Program-made: the position numbers and the translations under genes
The notes under the pieces: model-generated
Told to the model about the DNA's origin: nothing
The model's database searches: none
The model's input: the letters and a program-made list of their open reading frames with translations, nothing else
Shown: in pieces, positions 46,493-58,348 of the stretch
Numbering within the stretch: position 1 is the stretch's first letter
Layout of the letters: every line of letters starts with the position of its first letter
Source: Xylogone sp. PMI_703
Lineage: Eukaryota > Ascomycota > Leotiomycetes
Direction of reading: 5' to 3'
DNA: 64,000 nt
Assembly (NCBI GenBank): GCA_021399445.1
Contig: JAJTUQ010000004.1
Span: forward strand, 1,178,001 to 1,242,000

Positions 46493-47132
46493 GATGACTA
46501 TCTTCAATTTGGTGATGTAATGGCCGTCGTTACGTGCGTAAGAGATGAAATGGATAATAAGTCTCGGACCCCTGATGTTTATCTACGTAAAGTCAGCCTA
46601 ATTTACGTGAAATTCCGCTTGATGTGAACCAACGATTTTGTTTATCAAGACTCGCACCGCGCCTTACACGTGTACATGATCTCCTTCCTCGTTTGCTCGT
46701 TTTATCAAATTTTGCGACATCTTTTTCGTAGCCAGAAGGAGGCGGCCCTTGAGACTCAACACCCGTACGTGTGAGGGCTATGAACCTACGGCACTCTAAG
46801 TAGTATCTATAGAGCCAAGATTGAGTCACAATCGATATGAGGGGTATCTATGGTGTACGATCTGAGGGTCTTCCGCCATGCTAAAACGAATCGATATTTT
46901 GACATTTTTGAAACTTTTGACTATTTGACTTTTGAAAGAATTAAACTACTTCAAACTCAACAAGCAGAGCTTATTTCAATTGGTTTATTGATTAACATCA
47001 TTAGCTATAACCTAATAAAGCCTATAGAATATAATAGAACTCATACAGGAAGTTAGCGGCCATAAGTCATTAACGTGTATAATTACTGCTGTTGAGTTTC
47101 ACTTAGCTATTACTACTATAAAGCTTCACTTA

Positions 47133-47251
<119 letters not shown>

Positions 47252-48829
47252 CATAGAACTTTACTTATTTAATTATTATTCAATTGAAAGTTAATAGTAA
47301 AAACGTGTTAAAGTACAATAAAATACTAGCGATACAAGCTATTCAGCATATACGAGCCATCCAGTACAGGCCATTTCCAGCCAACATCCTTCAACCGTTG
47401 ACTTGTGAGTTATACTGTATAGGCTCCGCCGTACTCAAGCCAGCGAACATAAACAGGTCGTTGGCTTGAATTGTATAGTCTCAGGATCTTCTAGATATCT
47501 ATTAATTGATAATCATACGTAAATAGGTAAGAATAAGCTACTGCTGTTAGGTATAGCTCAGATCAATTCTCCAAAAAGCCAAACGGTCGAATCGTCGATA
47601 TTTCAAAATGGCAGAAGACCCCCAGATGGTACATCATAGGTATCGCTGTGCCTCACCGGTATCTGCAAGTGGTTGAAAATTTTTCAATGTGTTCTTTACG
47701 ACCTTAACATAACACTCTGACAGAGGTAGATTACAACTCTACAATCGATTACTCTTGAAGTTCAAGTTAACAGAACATTACTAACTATAAGGGAATAGTT
47801 ATAAGCGTTTACATTTTTGGTAGTATGGTAGCTTTAATTGTTAGTAATAGCCCTCAAATCCTGAGAGAGGTATTATTGATTTATATTTATTCATAGTTAT
47901 TTTCGTTTAGCGGCATGGTGACTTGACATCCTTGGGGGTATCAGGACATGTTAAGCTTAAGAATTATATATAAATATTTTTTTTAACAAGACCAAAAACC
48001 ACAAGGGAAAAAGGGATCTTATAATAAACAATCTTAGGTCGTTGATCCTACGGTATCGTGGTGTTTGGTATACCCAAGAAAATAATTCGAGTATTTGATT
48101 ATAATAAACCGTTATATATGAACTTCCTCAGCGGGTTGAGGTGATCTATAGAAATTTATCCTCCTGTGAATAGGTATATGAAACCTCAAAAACTAAATCC
48201 TGGGTAACTTGACGTGAGTTAAAGGCTTTCTAGACAGACCTAACAATAAGCATTTTGAACCTTTCTTCCTGGTAGCTAGTAATTCATAATATTTTCCTCT
48301 TGAACTCCAAAAAAGCTACGTTGTCAAAAAATTTGGGGTAATTGCAGTTGAGAATAGAGTCGAAAAGAGAGTACAGCGCGTTAGTATAACGTCAATTCAA
48401 TTCGATTCGACTTAATCTTAGCTCTATAGAGACTGCCTCGGGAATGTTATAAGTTCGTAGCCCTCACTGCGTACAGGTGTTGAGTCTCGAGGGCCTGAGA
48501 GAGGTGTTATACAAAGCTAAAGGCGCTAATATAACACGGAGGACGGCAACTTAAGCTGGAATACCACTTTTAATGTACAACTAAGAGGAAGGCCGGCGTG
48601 CCGAAGGGGATATTCTAAGGGAGCGTACAGTGCAAAAGGCAACACAGGTAGTAACAGCATAAGAATAGAGGGTGAATAGTCCTAAGGGATAACTCTGGTT
48701 GGATAGGGGTACTGCCAAAGGGATCTACAATATAAAACGCTATTTACACATATATTCTAGCTCATACGCTAATATAGATTTTTTATCAATTTTATCAACA
48801 ATTCTAGTAAAGTTATAGGCTACAGGTTA

Positions 48830-48970
48830 CAAGCCACCTAACCACTATAAGGCACCCAGCCACTATAATAGCCTATGATTAGAGTACATAGAACCGTTAC
48901 AGCACATTTAACTATCATAATAGCCTATAATTACAGCATACTTAACCACTATAAACTACTCATACTACAG
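48830..48970. repeat. Degenerate direct repeats of about 60 bases
   Basis: Related units of the form (A)ACCACTATAA, ATAGCCTATGATTA, AGAGTACAT and then ACTATCATAATAGCCTATAA, TTACAGCATAC recur with substitutions. AT-rich and non-coding. Boundaries are approximate. Confidence 0.5.
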
Positions 48971-49767
48971 GCTATTGGCTTTTAGTCTCGTCAAACTGAA
49001 TAACTGTATAGCAATAACTATACAGTATATCGATAACTGGGAGGCAATTAGGAATGCAATTAAGAGTGTACTTGAGTATAATTAAGTGTAATAGGGTACG
49101 ATTAGTAGTAAGATTAGTGGTCAAATCAAGAGTTGTATTGGGACTACGAGGACGAGTTGTATTGGCGCCCAAGCCGGCCTATACGCCAATCCTCATATTG
49201 GTAGATGGGCTGCCCATTGGCGAATGGGAAATATTAGCGTATGGGCTAGAACATGATACTTAACCCATATAAGTATAATCAGGTAAGGTTCTAACAACCA
49301 ACAACGAGGGTCAAGCTGGTAATACCTAAGCACAGAAGGGGCTACAAAGAGCTTTACAACAAGCATACTATACAGCAGGAGAGGGGAAATAATATGGCTA
49401 ATTATTAAGATAAAGGAAAACACTGCATGCCTTTACTTACTAAGTACACATCCAGTGAATATTGACTGATAACGCTAACTGAGAATTAACTAGGTTGATG
49501 TATATACAACTAAGGTCAAGAACAAGTGGTGGAGCAATTACCGAGGTATTACTCTATAGGGGAAGTGGTTGACATGATTATAAAATATAGACGCCTCTAT
49601 ATAGCTAAAATACCTGAAAAGAGTATGGATTCCAAAAAAGGGCCAAAAGGAGGCTTGAGTCAGACAGAGCTTCAAGAGCCACTGAGAAGCTTATAGTATG
49701 CCGTAAGTACATATGTTACATGCAAGATTTGGTCGAGCTTCATTGAACTCAACTCAAACCAATATCT

Positions 49768-51578
49768 TCAGGCTGTATTCAACCCCTTTTGCTTCATACT
49801 CGTATTAACAGAAATTGTTGTCCTAAGAGGTGGAACCAGGTAGTTGCCAATGTTTCCATCCTTCGGACGCTCTGCTAATGGCGTATATTCATAGTCTATA
49901 AGGAATTGCGCAATCACGATTTTAAGCATTGCGAGCGCAAGTGCTTTACCTGGACTGCACTCAATTTGAATAGTCAGCCTTTGCAGTTGCTTCTCATTGA
50001 AAGGATTAGGGGCTCGAAACAACTAACCATGCGTGCCTGCCGTATCCAAAAGCCAAAAAGGTATCGCGAACACTGTCCTCTGCTTCAGCTCTCTCATCTT
50101 TGACAAAACGGAACCCTTGAAAATCATTCGCGTCCGGATATATAGTCTCGTCCCTCTGTAATGGAAAGGCCGGTACAGTGACAGTATCCCCAAAAGAGAC
50201 ATAATCCCCATTGCTAAACTTCCAGCCCCCGGGTTTAAGGACCTTTTTGGCTCCTAGGGAGATACCAATGGGATGTAGGCGTTGTGACTCTTTCAGAAAG
50301 CTGCCAACAAGCTTGAGATTTTGCAGGGACCTTGAAGTCCATTTGCCATTTTCAGCTGCGAGAGCAGATATTGCTTCTGCCCTCATTGCATCCGCATATA
50401 TAGTTTGGTCTTGAGCCATTATATCTAGGAAAACTTGGGCAAGCGTTAGGCTTGTGGTGTCAAATGCGGCAAACATCAATGCAATGAGTCTGGCAGTTGT
50501 AATTTCTAGCACCTTTTCTATATCAAGTTTGGATGACCCTCCTCTCGAATCCAGATCAACCACAACTTTGGAAACAAGGTCATGTAAGATTGGACATTCC
50601 TTAATTGTTAGTGGGAATTATGGCCCCAATGGAGAAATCCAAGCATACCGTTTGGGCGTGTTCTTTCTTTTGATCGTTCTTAATATTTGACAAACAATTC
50701 ATGACAGACTCTCTTAGCATCTCTTTGAACGCTCTTTTTCTTCGATTAAATGGTAATATCCACATGACAATACCCCTAAGGAAAGAAGGAACCCAATCTA
50801 ACACCAGCGTTACGAAAATTAGCCAGTGGGTCAAAGACACTGCTTGCTCAGTGAACTCTTTATTCTGCGATAGACTTTTGCCGACCAGAATCCTGCATGT
50901 AGTTTGACTGATGACAGCTTCAGCTGCTGGTAGCAAGCGGATCTGATTCCGTTGTAATTGGCCATCCTGTTTGGTCAAATTACTTCCAAAGTTATCCTTC
51001 AAGGCTTCATTCACTTCGCTTTGAATTTCAGGAAGAAGACTTGGAAGGGCCTTTGAAATATTTTTTCGGACGAAATAAAGGACATCGTGGATCTCGCGGC
51101 CAAGAGTATGGTTAAGATGAAGCATCTATGATGAAAGCAGTTATAACTTAGTAAAGCAATATGTACTCCTAGCAAGCTAGAACTTACATCATCAAATGCC
51201 TCAGCTGCAGAGAGAACATCATCTGGCAGTTTCTTTGCCTCTGCAAATAGTGTAGGTGAAATTACGACTCGGCGGCTCGACGTCTTGAACGAACGCGATC
51301 TCTTAAGGCAGTACTATGGAAAAATATAAGTACAGTTATATATACAACCTGAAATTCTCACCACCAACCTCATTGTAACCTTTCAGGATCAAAGACGATG
51401 GAGATTGTGCTTTTCTCAGAATAATTTCCGCCCAAGTTGCAGCCACAAGTGGGATGTTATTCTTTTCCCCTTTAGGTCGCGAAATTACTCGAGCTAGGCC
51501 AACAAATATCACACCAGCAAAAATGAACTGAGCTGGCGTAAATATAGGAATGGATTCCTCCATATCTATATAAGCCAT
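49768..51578 (-). CDS. Cytochrome P450, five exons
   Basis: ER-type heme monooxygenase of about 525 residues. Exons 51578-51349, 51299-51188, 51125-50649, 50599-50028 and 49954-49768. The last junction rebuilds the canonical heme loop FGYGRHACPGKALALAML (Cys464), which no single frame shows. Also seen: an N-terminal hydrophobic segment (FTPAQFIFAGVIFVGLARVI), EAFDDMLHLNHTLGREIHD across the second-third exon join, I-helix LMFAAFDTTSLTLAQ, ExxR in LKESQRLHP. The acceptor of the first intron is weak and that junction is the least certain (a 49-base intron is assumed). The gene is AT-rich. It is divergent from the GNAT-like gene at 52299 and belongs with the enzyme group to its right. Substrate unknown. 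Confidence 0.82.
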
Positions 51579-52298
51579 ATAGAAGATTTAAAATGTTGCG
51601 ACCATTTCATGCGACTAGGTTGACGATCCTTGGAAGCGCGCAGCTTATGCGCTGTATGAGGTAGTAGAGAGGATAGTAATATCGCACCTACGCTTCAAAT
51701 GTGATGGATGACTCGTCATTGGCGATTCCTAAGCAAGATCAAGTATCAATTACGGTATTAAACGGCTGAGATAAGACCTAAGGTTAGGAGCTCACTTAAA
51801 TATGAGCTATCTGCCGTGTCTGTCCTATGGCCAAGGCGGTCGGGAGCTACTAATACTATTTTGGGTAATCTGACAACAGACGATTTACTTGATTGGTGAT
51901 GGAGCATATCTAGCTGAATTGAAGTGCACCTAGAATGGAAAAAAGGGCGAGAATTCAAGACAAAGTAATCTCGAGACTCTCAAAACATCGTATGGACTTG
52001 CAGCTTTGTAGCTGTGGGAATCGCTATGGTTGGGTATGGCTGTGGCTACTGCACTTAGCTAGTTCTTCTAGCCCGCATCGGCTGAAATCTCTATACCGAT
52101 CGACCATTGGTATCTCACGTCATATTGCCATGCATTGTGCTATGAGTGCTGTCTTGGGATACAGTAGACTTGCGGGGTTGATAACCATGCAAAGAAGTAC
52201 TTTTTGCCAGTCACGACTGCTCTATTAACAACTCAAATTATAAAATGGAAAAGTAATTTGTAGATAGGTAAAACGGTGGCAAGTTATAAGTGACGAAG
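51579..52298. promoter_or_regulatory. Divergent promoter region, P450 and GNAT-like gene
   Basis: 720 bases between divergent starts. AT-rich, without a gene. I see no clear operator dyad. Confidence 0.45.
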
Positions 52299-53117
52299 AT
52301 GACAAGTGATTATCACTTTAGGCTCCACTATCGCCCAGGACAGACTCTATCCAGAGAAAGTCTCGATGCTTTAAAGAAGGAGATTCATGCTCTAGGCTCG
52401 GCATGTTTGCATCCTCTTCCCCTGTATCAGGTTTTTAGCCCGGATCCGACTGCTTTTGACGACAAGATCATTATAACGGCGCACCAAAGAATAGGAGACC
52501 AGAAGCGATTAATTGCATTTACATCTGCAGTTCTCCTTGATCTCAACATTGAGGGGGTCGACGATCCGGTGGTCCATGGCGGACTCACTGTAATCGACCC
52601 CTCTCAACGACAGCATGGATTGCCGGTTCAGCTCTTTGCACGGCTCTACGTTGATCTTTTGCAGAGATACGACAGAAAGATAATATGGTCAACAAGCATA
52701 TCCGAGCTACCAAGAACGCTGGTTCACTTTTACACCTTCGTGAAGGATGTATACCCATCACCAGATCTGCCCATTCCGAGCGAAATACAGCTCAAAATTG
52801 CTAGGACTATCTCAGAACATCATCGATCAAAGATGCTGATTGCTTCTTCAGCCATTTTTGAAGAGGATACTTTCGTGTTTAGAGGCTCAAATTCAGCGGA
52901 GGAAGCAAAATGTTTTAGGAAGAAACCTAACGATAAAAGTTACCTGCATCTGAACAAAGTGGCAAACGAGTTCTATAGAGACCGACTACGCGAGGACATG
53001 GGAGACGAGGTTTTACAGGTCGGCTGCATGGAATTGGAGCACGCGCTAAAAGGTCTACAGGGCGAGAGATTCCAAAAGTATCGGGAGGAAGCAGAAAAGG
53101 GGTTGTTCAAACTTTAA
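52299..53117 (+). CDS. GNAT-superfamily-like protein, function unknown
   Basis: 272 residues, single exon from ATG 52299. I do not recognise a named family. The middle (about residues 55-150) has the order of a GNAT acyltransferase fold: strand IIITAHQRI, strand RLIAFTSAVLLDL, then VVHGGLTVIDPSQRQHGLPVQLF, which resembles the acetyl-CoA-binding loop (Q/R-x-x-G-x-G/A with the final Gly replaced by Pro), then helix and IIWSTSISELPRTLVHFY. The C-terminal 90 residues are charged and helical. No signal peptide or membrane segment. Position between a P450 and an MFS gene suggests a tailoring N- or O-acyltransferase in the second gene group; this is inference. Confidence 0.65.
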   Translation: MTSDYHFRLHYRPGQTLSRESLDALKKEIHALGSACLHPLPLYQVFSPDPTAFDDKIIITAHQRIGDQKRLIAFTSAVLLDLNIEGVDDPVVHGGLTVIDPSQRQHGLPVQLFARLYVDLLQRYDRKIIWSTSISELPRTLVHFYTFVKDVYPSPDLPIPSEIQLKIARTISEHHRSKMLIASSAIFEEDTFVFRGSNSAEEAKCFRKKPNDKSYLHLNKVANEFYRDRLREDMGDEVLQVGCMELEHALKGLQGERFQKYREEAEKGLFKL

Positions 53118-54407
53118 CTTGTCGCTTTATCGTATGCTAATACATAATGTACTTCATCGATATCACGGATTAAATGGGGTAATTCATATATCAATATTTT
53201 ATTTCTCCTGGTCGAGTGAAGAATAGTAGCGATCATTCCGTAACTATAGAAAAAAGATGAAGGGCCCGGGGGTGATAGGATCTGATAGAGTAACATGAGA
53301 GCAACGGAAGCTGGTACTGTATGGCGCGGCAAGACGGCACGGCACAACGGCCGTACGGCCGTTTTTCAACTGCTATGAAGATACGAGCCCGGGTTCTCTT
53401 TCGTCTTTGCGGGCACGGTTGTTCTATGATTCCTGCTTCCCTGTGACCTGCTATCGACCTTTCATTGAAACTATGACCTTCCATCACTCTATAATACTAG
53501 TCCATTTGAATACCTATTGGCTACACTAGTGTATTGAGAACAAAGAGGCAAAACACTCTCAGTTTCTAGAGTAATGATCTCTTTTTGCTCCTCGCAAAAG
53601 AATCCCATTACGTTCGATCTTAGAATCCAGTATTACGTGAGATCGATTAAAGCTGCAGTAGCACAATGATGTCAGGCGTAACTACAGTATTACCCCACTA
53701 TGTTGACTTCAAGAGATGAAATTACATCCGGGATCCTTCAGCAGCACTTAGTATGTTATTACGACACTGCGCACTCTCAGTAGGCATAATTTCTGTATTT
53801 AACTCATAACCACTATCGTATGGCTGAGAGATCTGATCATAATTTAGCATCTGTGATTCCAAAGCTGTTTCGGAAGCGCATGAAATTAGTTGGGTTCTGA
53901 TGGCATAGCTGTTACCTATTCCGCCTTATCGAAATTAATACAGGCGAAAGTAACCACGAAGTACACGCGTAAGGTAAGCACTAGGCATATATTACATGGG
54001 TAACTATAACCCCACTTAGATGACTGAATTAATACCTGTATTCAGCAGCCATCCTAGGTGAGGTCCTAGATGTAGAGAGGAGGTAAATACCACGGTTAGC
54101 AGAAAGGAGCCCGTAATTATCCGCAACCGAATAAATGAGTAAGGTTGTGCGTATTCTAGAACTGACGATGTAAGATTTTGAAAGCCTACTTCTACTACTT
54201 CCCTACTCCTTATTGAAATTGAAGCAGTAAAGTCAATGCTAGCTTGTTAATATTATACATTTCTATAGCTGTGCAAGCTGACCTTAAACTTTCTGACCTG
54301 GCGAGGAACAAATTTGAGCTACAGTAGAGAACAGAACGAAGCTGACGTTGCGTCTCAATATGGGCTGAATCAATCAAATCAGCGCAGTCAAATACATCGG
54401 TGAAAAT
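53118..54407. other. Intergenic with a GC dyad
   Basis: 1.3 kb without a supported gene. It carries an 18-base perfect palindrome at 53346-53363; the remainder is AT-rich and includes the promoter of the MFS gene. Confidence 0.5.
53346..53363. promoter_or_regulatory. Perfect palindrome AACGGCCGTACGGCCGTT
   Basis: Exact 18-base dyad with two CGGCCG blocks, in AT-rich surroundings. It lies 229 bases after the GNAT-like stop and about 1 kb before the MFS start. It could be a Zn2Cys6 binding site, a transcript-end hairpin or a repeat relic. Confidence 0.35.
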
Positions 54408-56184
54408 ATGAGAAGAATGTCTTATCAGCCGTTAAGATTAGAAGAGAGCATTAGAGACGATCATGGAGAACTACGGCAAGAACGTATAACGACAAAATCT
54501 TACCTTTGGTTTGCAGCTCTGTGTATACTTGACCTTACTGAGACGATCGATGCAACATCAGTAATAGTTGTACTGCCTGTAAGTGGTGTCTTCCTATTCA
54601 TACCTTTAACTAAATCTATTTCATCGTTGGACGGAAACGCTGCTAGTACCATATGTTGATGCTGTGTAATAGGCCATAGCAGTTGGTCTTCATGCGTCCA
54701 CCACACTTATTTTCTTCCTAGGTGTTGTTTTCCTCCTCTGCTCTACAATATTCCAACCTATTTTCCATGCGCTCTCTATCAATTTCGGGCGGAAAGCAGT
54801 TCTTCTTGGTATGTTATCGTAAATTTGCTCACTTCACTCCCATTCCACACCTCTGATGAGAGAAGCAGACTAAAAATTGGCATTCTAAAATCTAGTTGCC
54901 TTAGCAATTTTCCTTCTTGGTTCTGTAGTTTGCGGCTGGGCGCCCAATATCTATGTGCTTCTCGCTGGACGAGCTGTTCAGGGTATTGGCGGCGCTGGAT
55001 GTACCACTCTGCCAGTCGTGGTGGTGACGGACCTGGTACCACTAAGACAAAGAGCTACGTGGATTGCGATCCTGAATCTCATGGCAGCAGTTGGATCAGT
55101 TAGTGGACCAATTATTGGAGGAAGTTTAGCCGAAATTAACTGGCGGTGGATCTTCTGGTTGAATATCCCTCTCACCGTAGCATCATTCGTTGGGTTATCG
55201 CGTTTTCTACACCTTGAGGCCCCTTTACCAGCGCGCTCAACCATTTACAAACTCTCGAGACTTGATTACTTGGGCGCCGTTCTCTTCCTCTCCTCTTCGA
55301 CGGCATTTCTTCTTCCTATTAGTTTAGCTGGAACTATAGCGTCATGGAGATCAGCTACTATCATTCTTCCTCTCATCCTTGGATTTGCTGGCTTGATACT
55401 TTTTATCTTCCAGCAACAATATCTCACCCTAACCCGCTCCGACTCCAGTCCAATACTACCATTAGCCATATTCTCTAACTATACTGCAAAGATTTGCTAT
55501 ATTAATACTTTTGTACACGGCACCCTTCTTCTATTGGTTCTATACTACTTACCCCTATATTATGAGGGGGTGTTAGGCTATTCGCCACTCAAAGTGGCTA
55601 TCGCAACTTTGCCGGAGGCACTTACCATCGCTCCAAGCGCCGTCATAACTGGGCTAATAATATCCCGTACTGGGACCTATGTGGCAGCCATAAGATTAGG
55701 ATGGATTCTTGCTACTGCTGGGATGGGGCTCCTATGTGTACTCTCGAGTACCACACCGATACATATCTGCATCCTACTTAACATCCTTCCCGGTGTGGCA
55801 CTAGGAATGCTGATACCAGCAACTAGTACGGCGGTTCAAGCAGCAACTGATCCAACTGTTGTTGGACATGCTGTTTCAATGTTCTATATGATACGCGGAT
55901 GTGGGCAGACCATTGGCGTGGCTATTGGCAGTGCTATCTTTCGGAATCGACTTACGAGTATCTTATCACTGACTAGCTTTGCTGGTAAAGAAGAAATAGC
56001 GGCTGGGGCTACGGTGGAGGCTTTATTAAGGACTCTAAGGGGTTTAAAAGAAAATGGAATAGACGACCGAGAGTTAATCAACGGCGTCGTGAAGGCTCTT
56101 AGAGTCGTTTGGGGATTTGGATGCGCATTAGCTGGAGTTACGGGTATAGCAAGCTATTGGATAGAATCTTATAATTTGGACTAA
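54408..56184 (+). CDS. MFS multidrug-type transporter (14-TM, DHA2-like), copy 3
   Basis: Plasma-membrane exporter of 531 residues. Exons 54408-54578, 54673-54808 and 54896-56184; frame is kept (phases 0 and 1). Joins rebuild IDATSVIVVLPAIAVGLHAS, the first helix with the D-x-T-x-x-x-x-LP motif, and NFGRKAVLLVALAIFLLGS. Later motifs are GRAVQGIGGAGCTTLPVVVVTDLV and GSVSGPIIGGSLAEINWRWIFWLNIP, typical of DHA2 drug:H+ antiporters. It is more distant from the pumps at 2124 and 37191 than they are from each other. Codon use is AT-leaning. Its stop is only 30 bases from the convergent acyltransferase stop. Confidence 0.88.
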
Positions 56185-56214
56185 ACACGATAAGGCTCGT
56201 ATCCTATAACTCAG

Positions 56215-57175
56215 TTACATCTGTTCTAAACTCTCTAGCATTGCATCATGCAGCTCTCGCTGTAATCTCAACAAAGTTTCGTCAGTGCCCTCATCTTCCC
56301 TCGCGACTGTCTCTATTGGCTTCAACACTCTCACTTTCACAATCCCAGGACCAAAGATCTTCTCGGGAAGGTGATAAATGTGTGATGAGTTCCCAATTAC
56401 TACAGGAACGATTGGCACCCCAGCATTCATTGCTACGACTAGTGCTCCACGCTTGAGAGGAAGCAGCATCGGTTTTTTGGAGTAGCTACGAACTCCCTCC
56501 TATAAGTTAGGTCAGCTAAACGAAAAATCACGATATCGATTTCACGTCACCTACAGGGAATATCCATAAATTCATGCCCTCTCTCCGTATCATACTTGTG
56601 GTACTAGTGAGAATCTGCTTGTTGCTGAGGTGAGAAGAGGCTGGTGGATCAACGAAGACTGTACGACAGAGTTGCATATAAACGCCGAAGGCTGGCATGG
56701 ATTTTACTCTCCATGTTGCGCAACTCACTGTGTGAGGCTGCCAAAGCTATATCACTGTTAAATGGGCTTCTCAAAACGCATAACCTTGAAAGATGCATAC
56801 TCTTCCAACGAACAGAACGTCCAATTCGTTCTGATGATTTGATACGAAAACACAACTACGCGAGCTCCTCCCTCCCCAACCATACAAGTTTTCATAGCCT
56901 TCAACCTCGAGGGCAATACCAAGGAATGGGGCAGTGAGGTACCACCAAAGCAGAGAAGTGGTATATTGTGCAAGGTCGTGGCGACGCAACAGATAGAACA
57001 GGGGATGTGCAACAAGGCTGTAGATAAAAGCAATGCCCATAGTAAAGCCAATGAAAGCTAGGGAAGCACAAAAGCGTAAACGCTGCCAGCGGCTGTATTG
57101 TCGGCCTGCATCCGACATTGTGCCTACAGAGTATAACAAGCGGTGAAGTTTACTCCCTGAAGGTTTGCCCCGCAT
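56215..57175 (-). CDS. PlsC-type 1-acylglycerol-3-phosphate acyltransferase-like protein
   Basis: Membrane acyltransferase of the lysophosphatidate acyltransferase family, 283 residues. Exons 57175-56801, 56746-56555 and 56499-56215, all phase 0. The catalytic H-x4-D box is NHQNELD (about residue 113). The exon joins give VGRLWQPHTVSCATWRVKSMPAFGVYMQLCRTVFVD and LWIFPEGVRSYSKKPMLLPLKRGA, the FPEG acyl-acceptor box, which appears only after splicing out a GTAGGT-donor intron. Hydrophobic segments lie before the first box (CASLAFIGFTMGIAFIYSLVAHPLFYLL). Family members acylate lysophosphatidic acid at the ER. Its location among P450, MFS and regulator genes raises the option of acylating a specialised metabolite, but a plain lipid-enzyme duplicate is equally possible. 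Confidence 0.87.
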
Positions 57176-58348
57176 GATGTCTAATCAGCCTCCATTTATT
57201 CTCAAGATCACGGGCGCATTGTGCCAGTAATGCTACCTAACAGTAGTTCCACATCTGTATTTGGCATCATTATAGACTCCTGTTACGAACAAACTCTGCT
57301 AACAGACAGGTAAGACACGGCACAGAGCGGCCAAAGATTAGTATGCGCGTGGTTCTATACGATTGGAGGATGGCAGGAATTGCCCAGATATCGATATTAC
57401 AGGGTGATCAATGGGTAAGCACTAGGCATGTACCAAGCTCAGCTCTTGGGTAAGCAGTTACCATATCAGTACAGTAGTAGAATTATACATGAAGAGTGAA
57501 GTCCATGCCGGCTCTGGGCATCTATCCGCGACCTTTTCGTGCATTTTGGACAAATCTAGCAATCTATTCATTATCTCTCATACGGTACCATGTTATGATC
57601 CACATTTAGAATCAGAGACGTTCTAGAACTCTGCTCCACTAAACTGTATAAAGTTTTGGTCACAATGAGCCTACCTGAAACCCTGGAGTGTATTAGGCTC
57701 GGGCATTTGCCCATGATCGTGACGATATAGTACGGACTTACTATTGTGGAGTGATATTACTCATCCCACAAAATTGCACTATACTTTGTGTTATTGAGCC
57801 TTAACTGTATCACTAGTAATACTACAATATTGGCGTACGGCTGCAACATGTATGCTTGGCCAATTCTTTTTCCGATATACTACGTGCGCACCGTATTTTG
57901 CCAACAAGGCTAAAGTATTATAACCTTTAGGAGCCTGGCTCTTTTACAAAGCCTTCAATTGAGTAATTTAATGTAACAAAGCTATAGAATCTTAGTTCTG
58001 GTTGCGTCACAAAGCTATTATCAATTAGATTTAGCAACCTGAAGTATTATCAACAATGCCGGAAATTATTTTCTTAGATTCAGGGTTTCGTACGAGAACT
58101 GTCATGAGGGATCTATAGTTAAGGTAATTGAGCCTTAAATTAGTTATGTAGTTTGCCTAGGGCCACTGGTAATGGGACCTCGCCGGAGCACACAGGGTGG
58201 GATAGATATGCGGGTAGAGGCCTTTGAAATTGATGCCATCGATGATTACCACCAATGCCACGATAAAGTTGCGAACATACTGTATCTTGTAACAGTGGAC
58301 ACACAATACGGTATGTGAATTGGACTAATCCAGATTTGATACAAAATT
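57176..58348. other. AT-rich intergenic
   Basis: 1.2 kb between the acyltransferase promoter and the end of the C2H2 regulator. No gene or repeat recognised. Confidence 0.5.

Noticed and set aside
48972..49423. Frames in the AT-rich block, considered as a decayed retrotransposon
   Set aside because: No reverse transcriptase, integrase or transposase motif could be read in any frame.
49955..50027. Apparent break of the P450 heme loop (reads FGYGRHAW...)
   Set aside because: It is a 73-base intron; splicing gives an intact FGYGRHACPG, so the gene is not a pseudogene.
56500..56800. Apparent frameshifts in the PlsC-type gene
   Set aside because: Two introns of 54 and 55 bases account for the frame changes and restore the conserved boxes.
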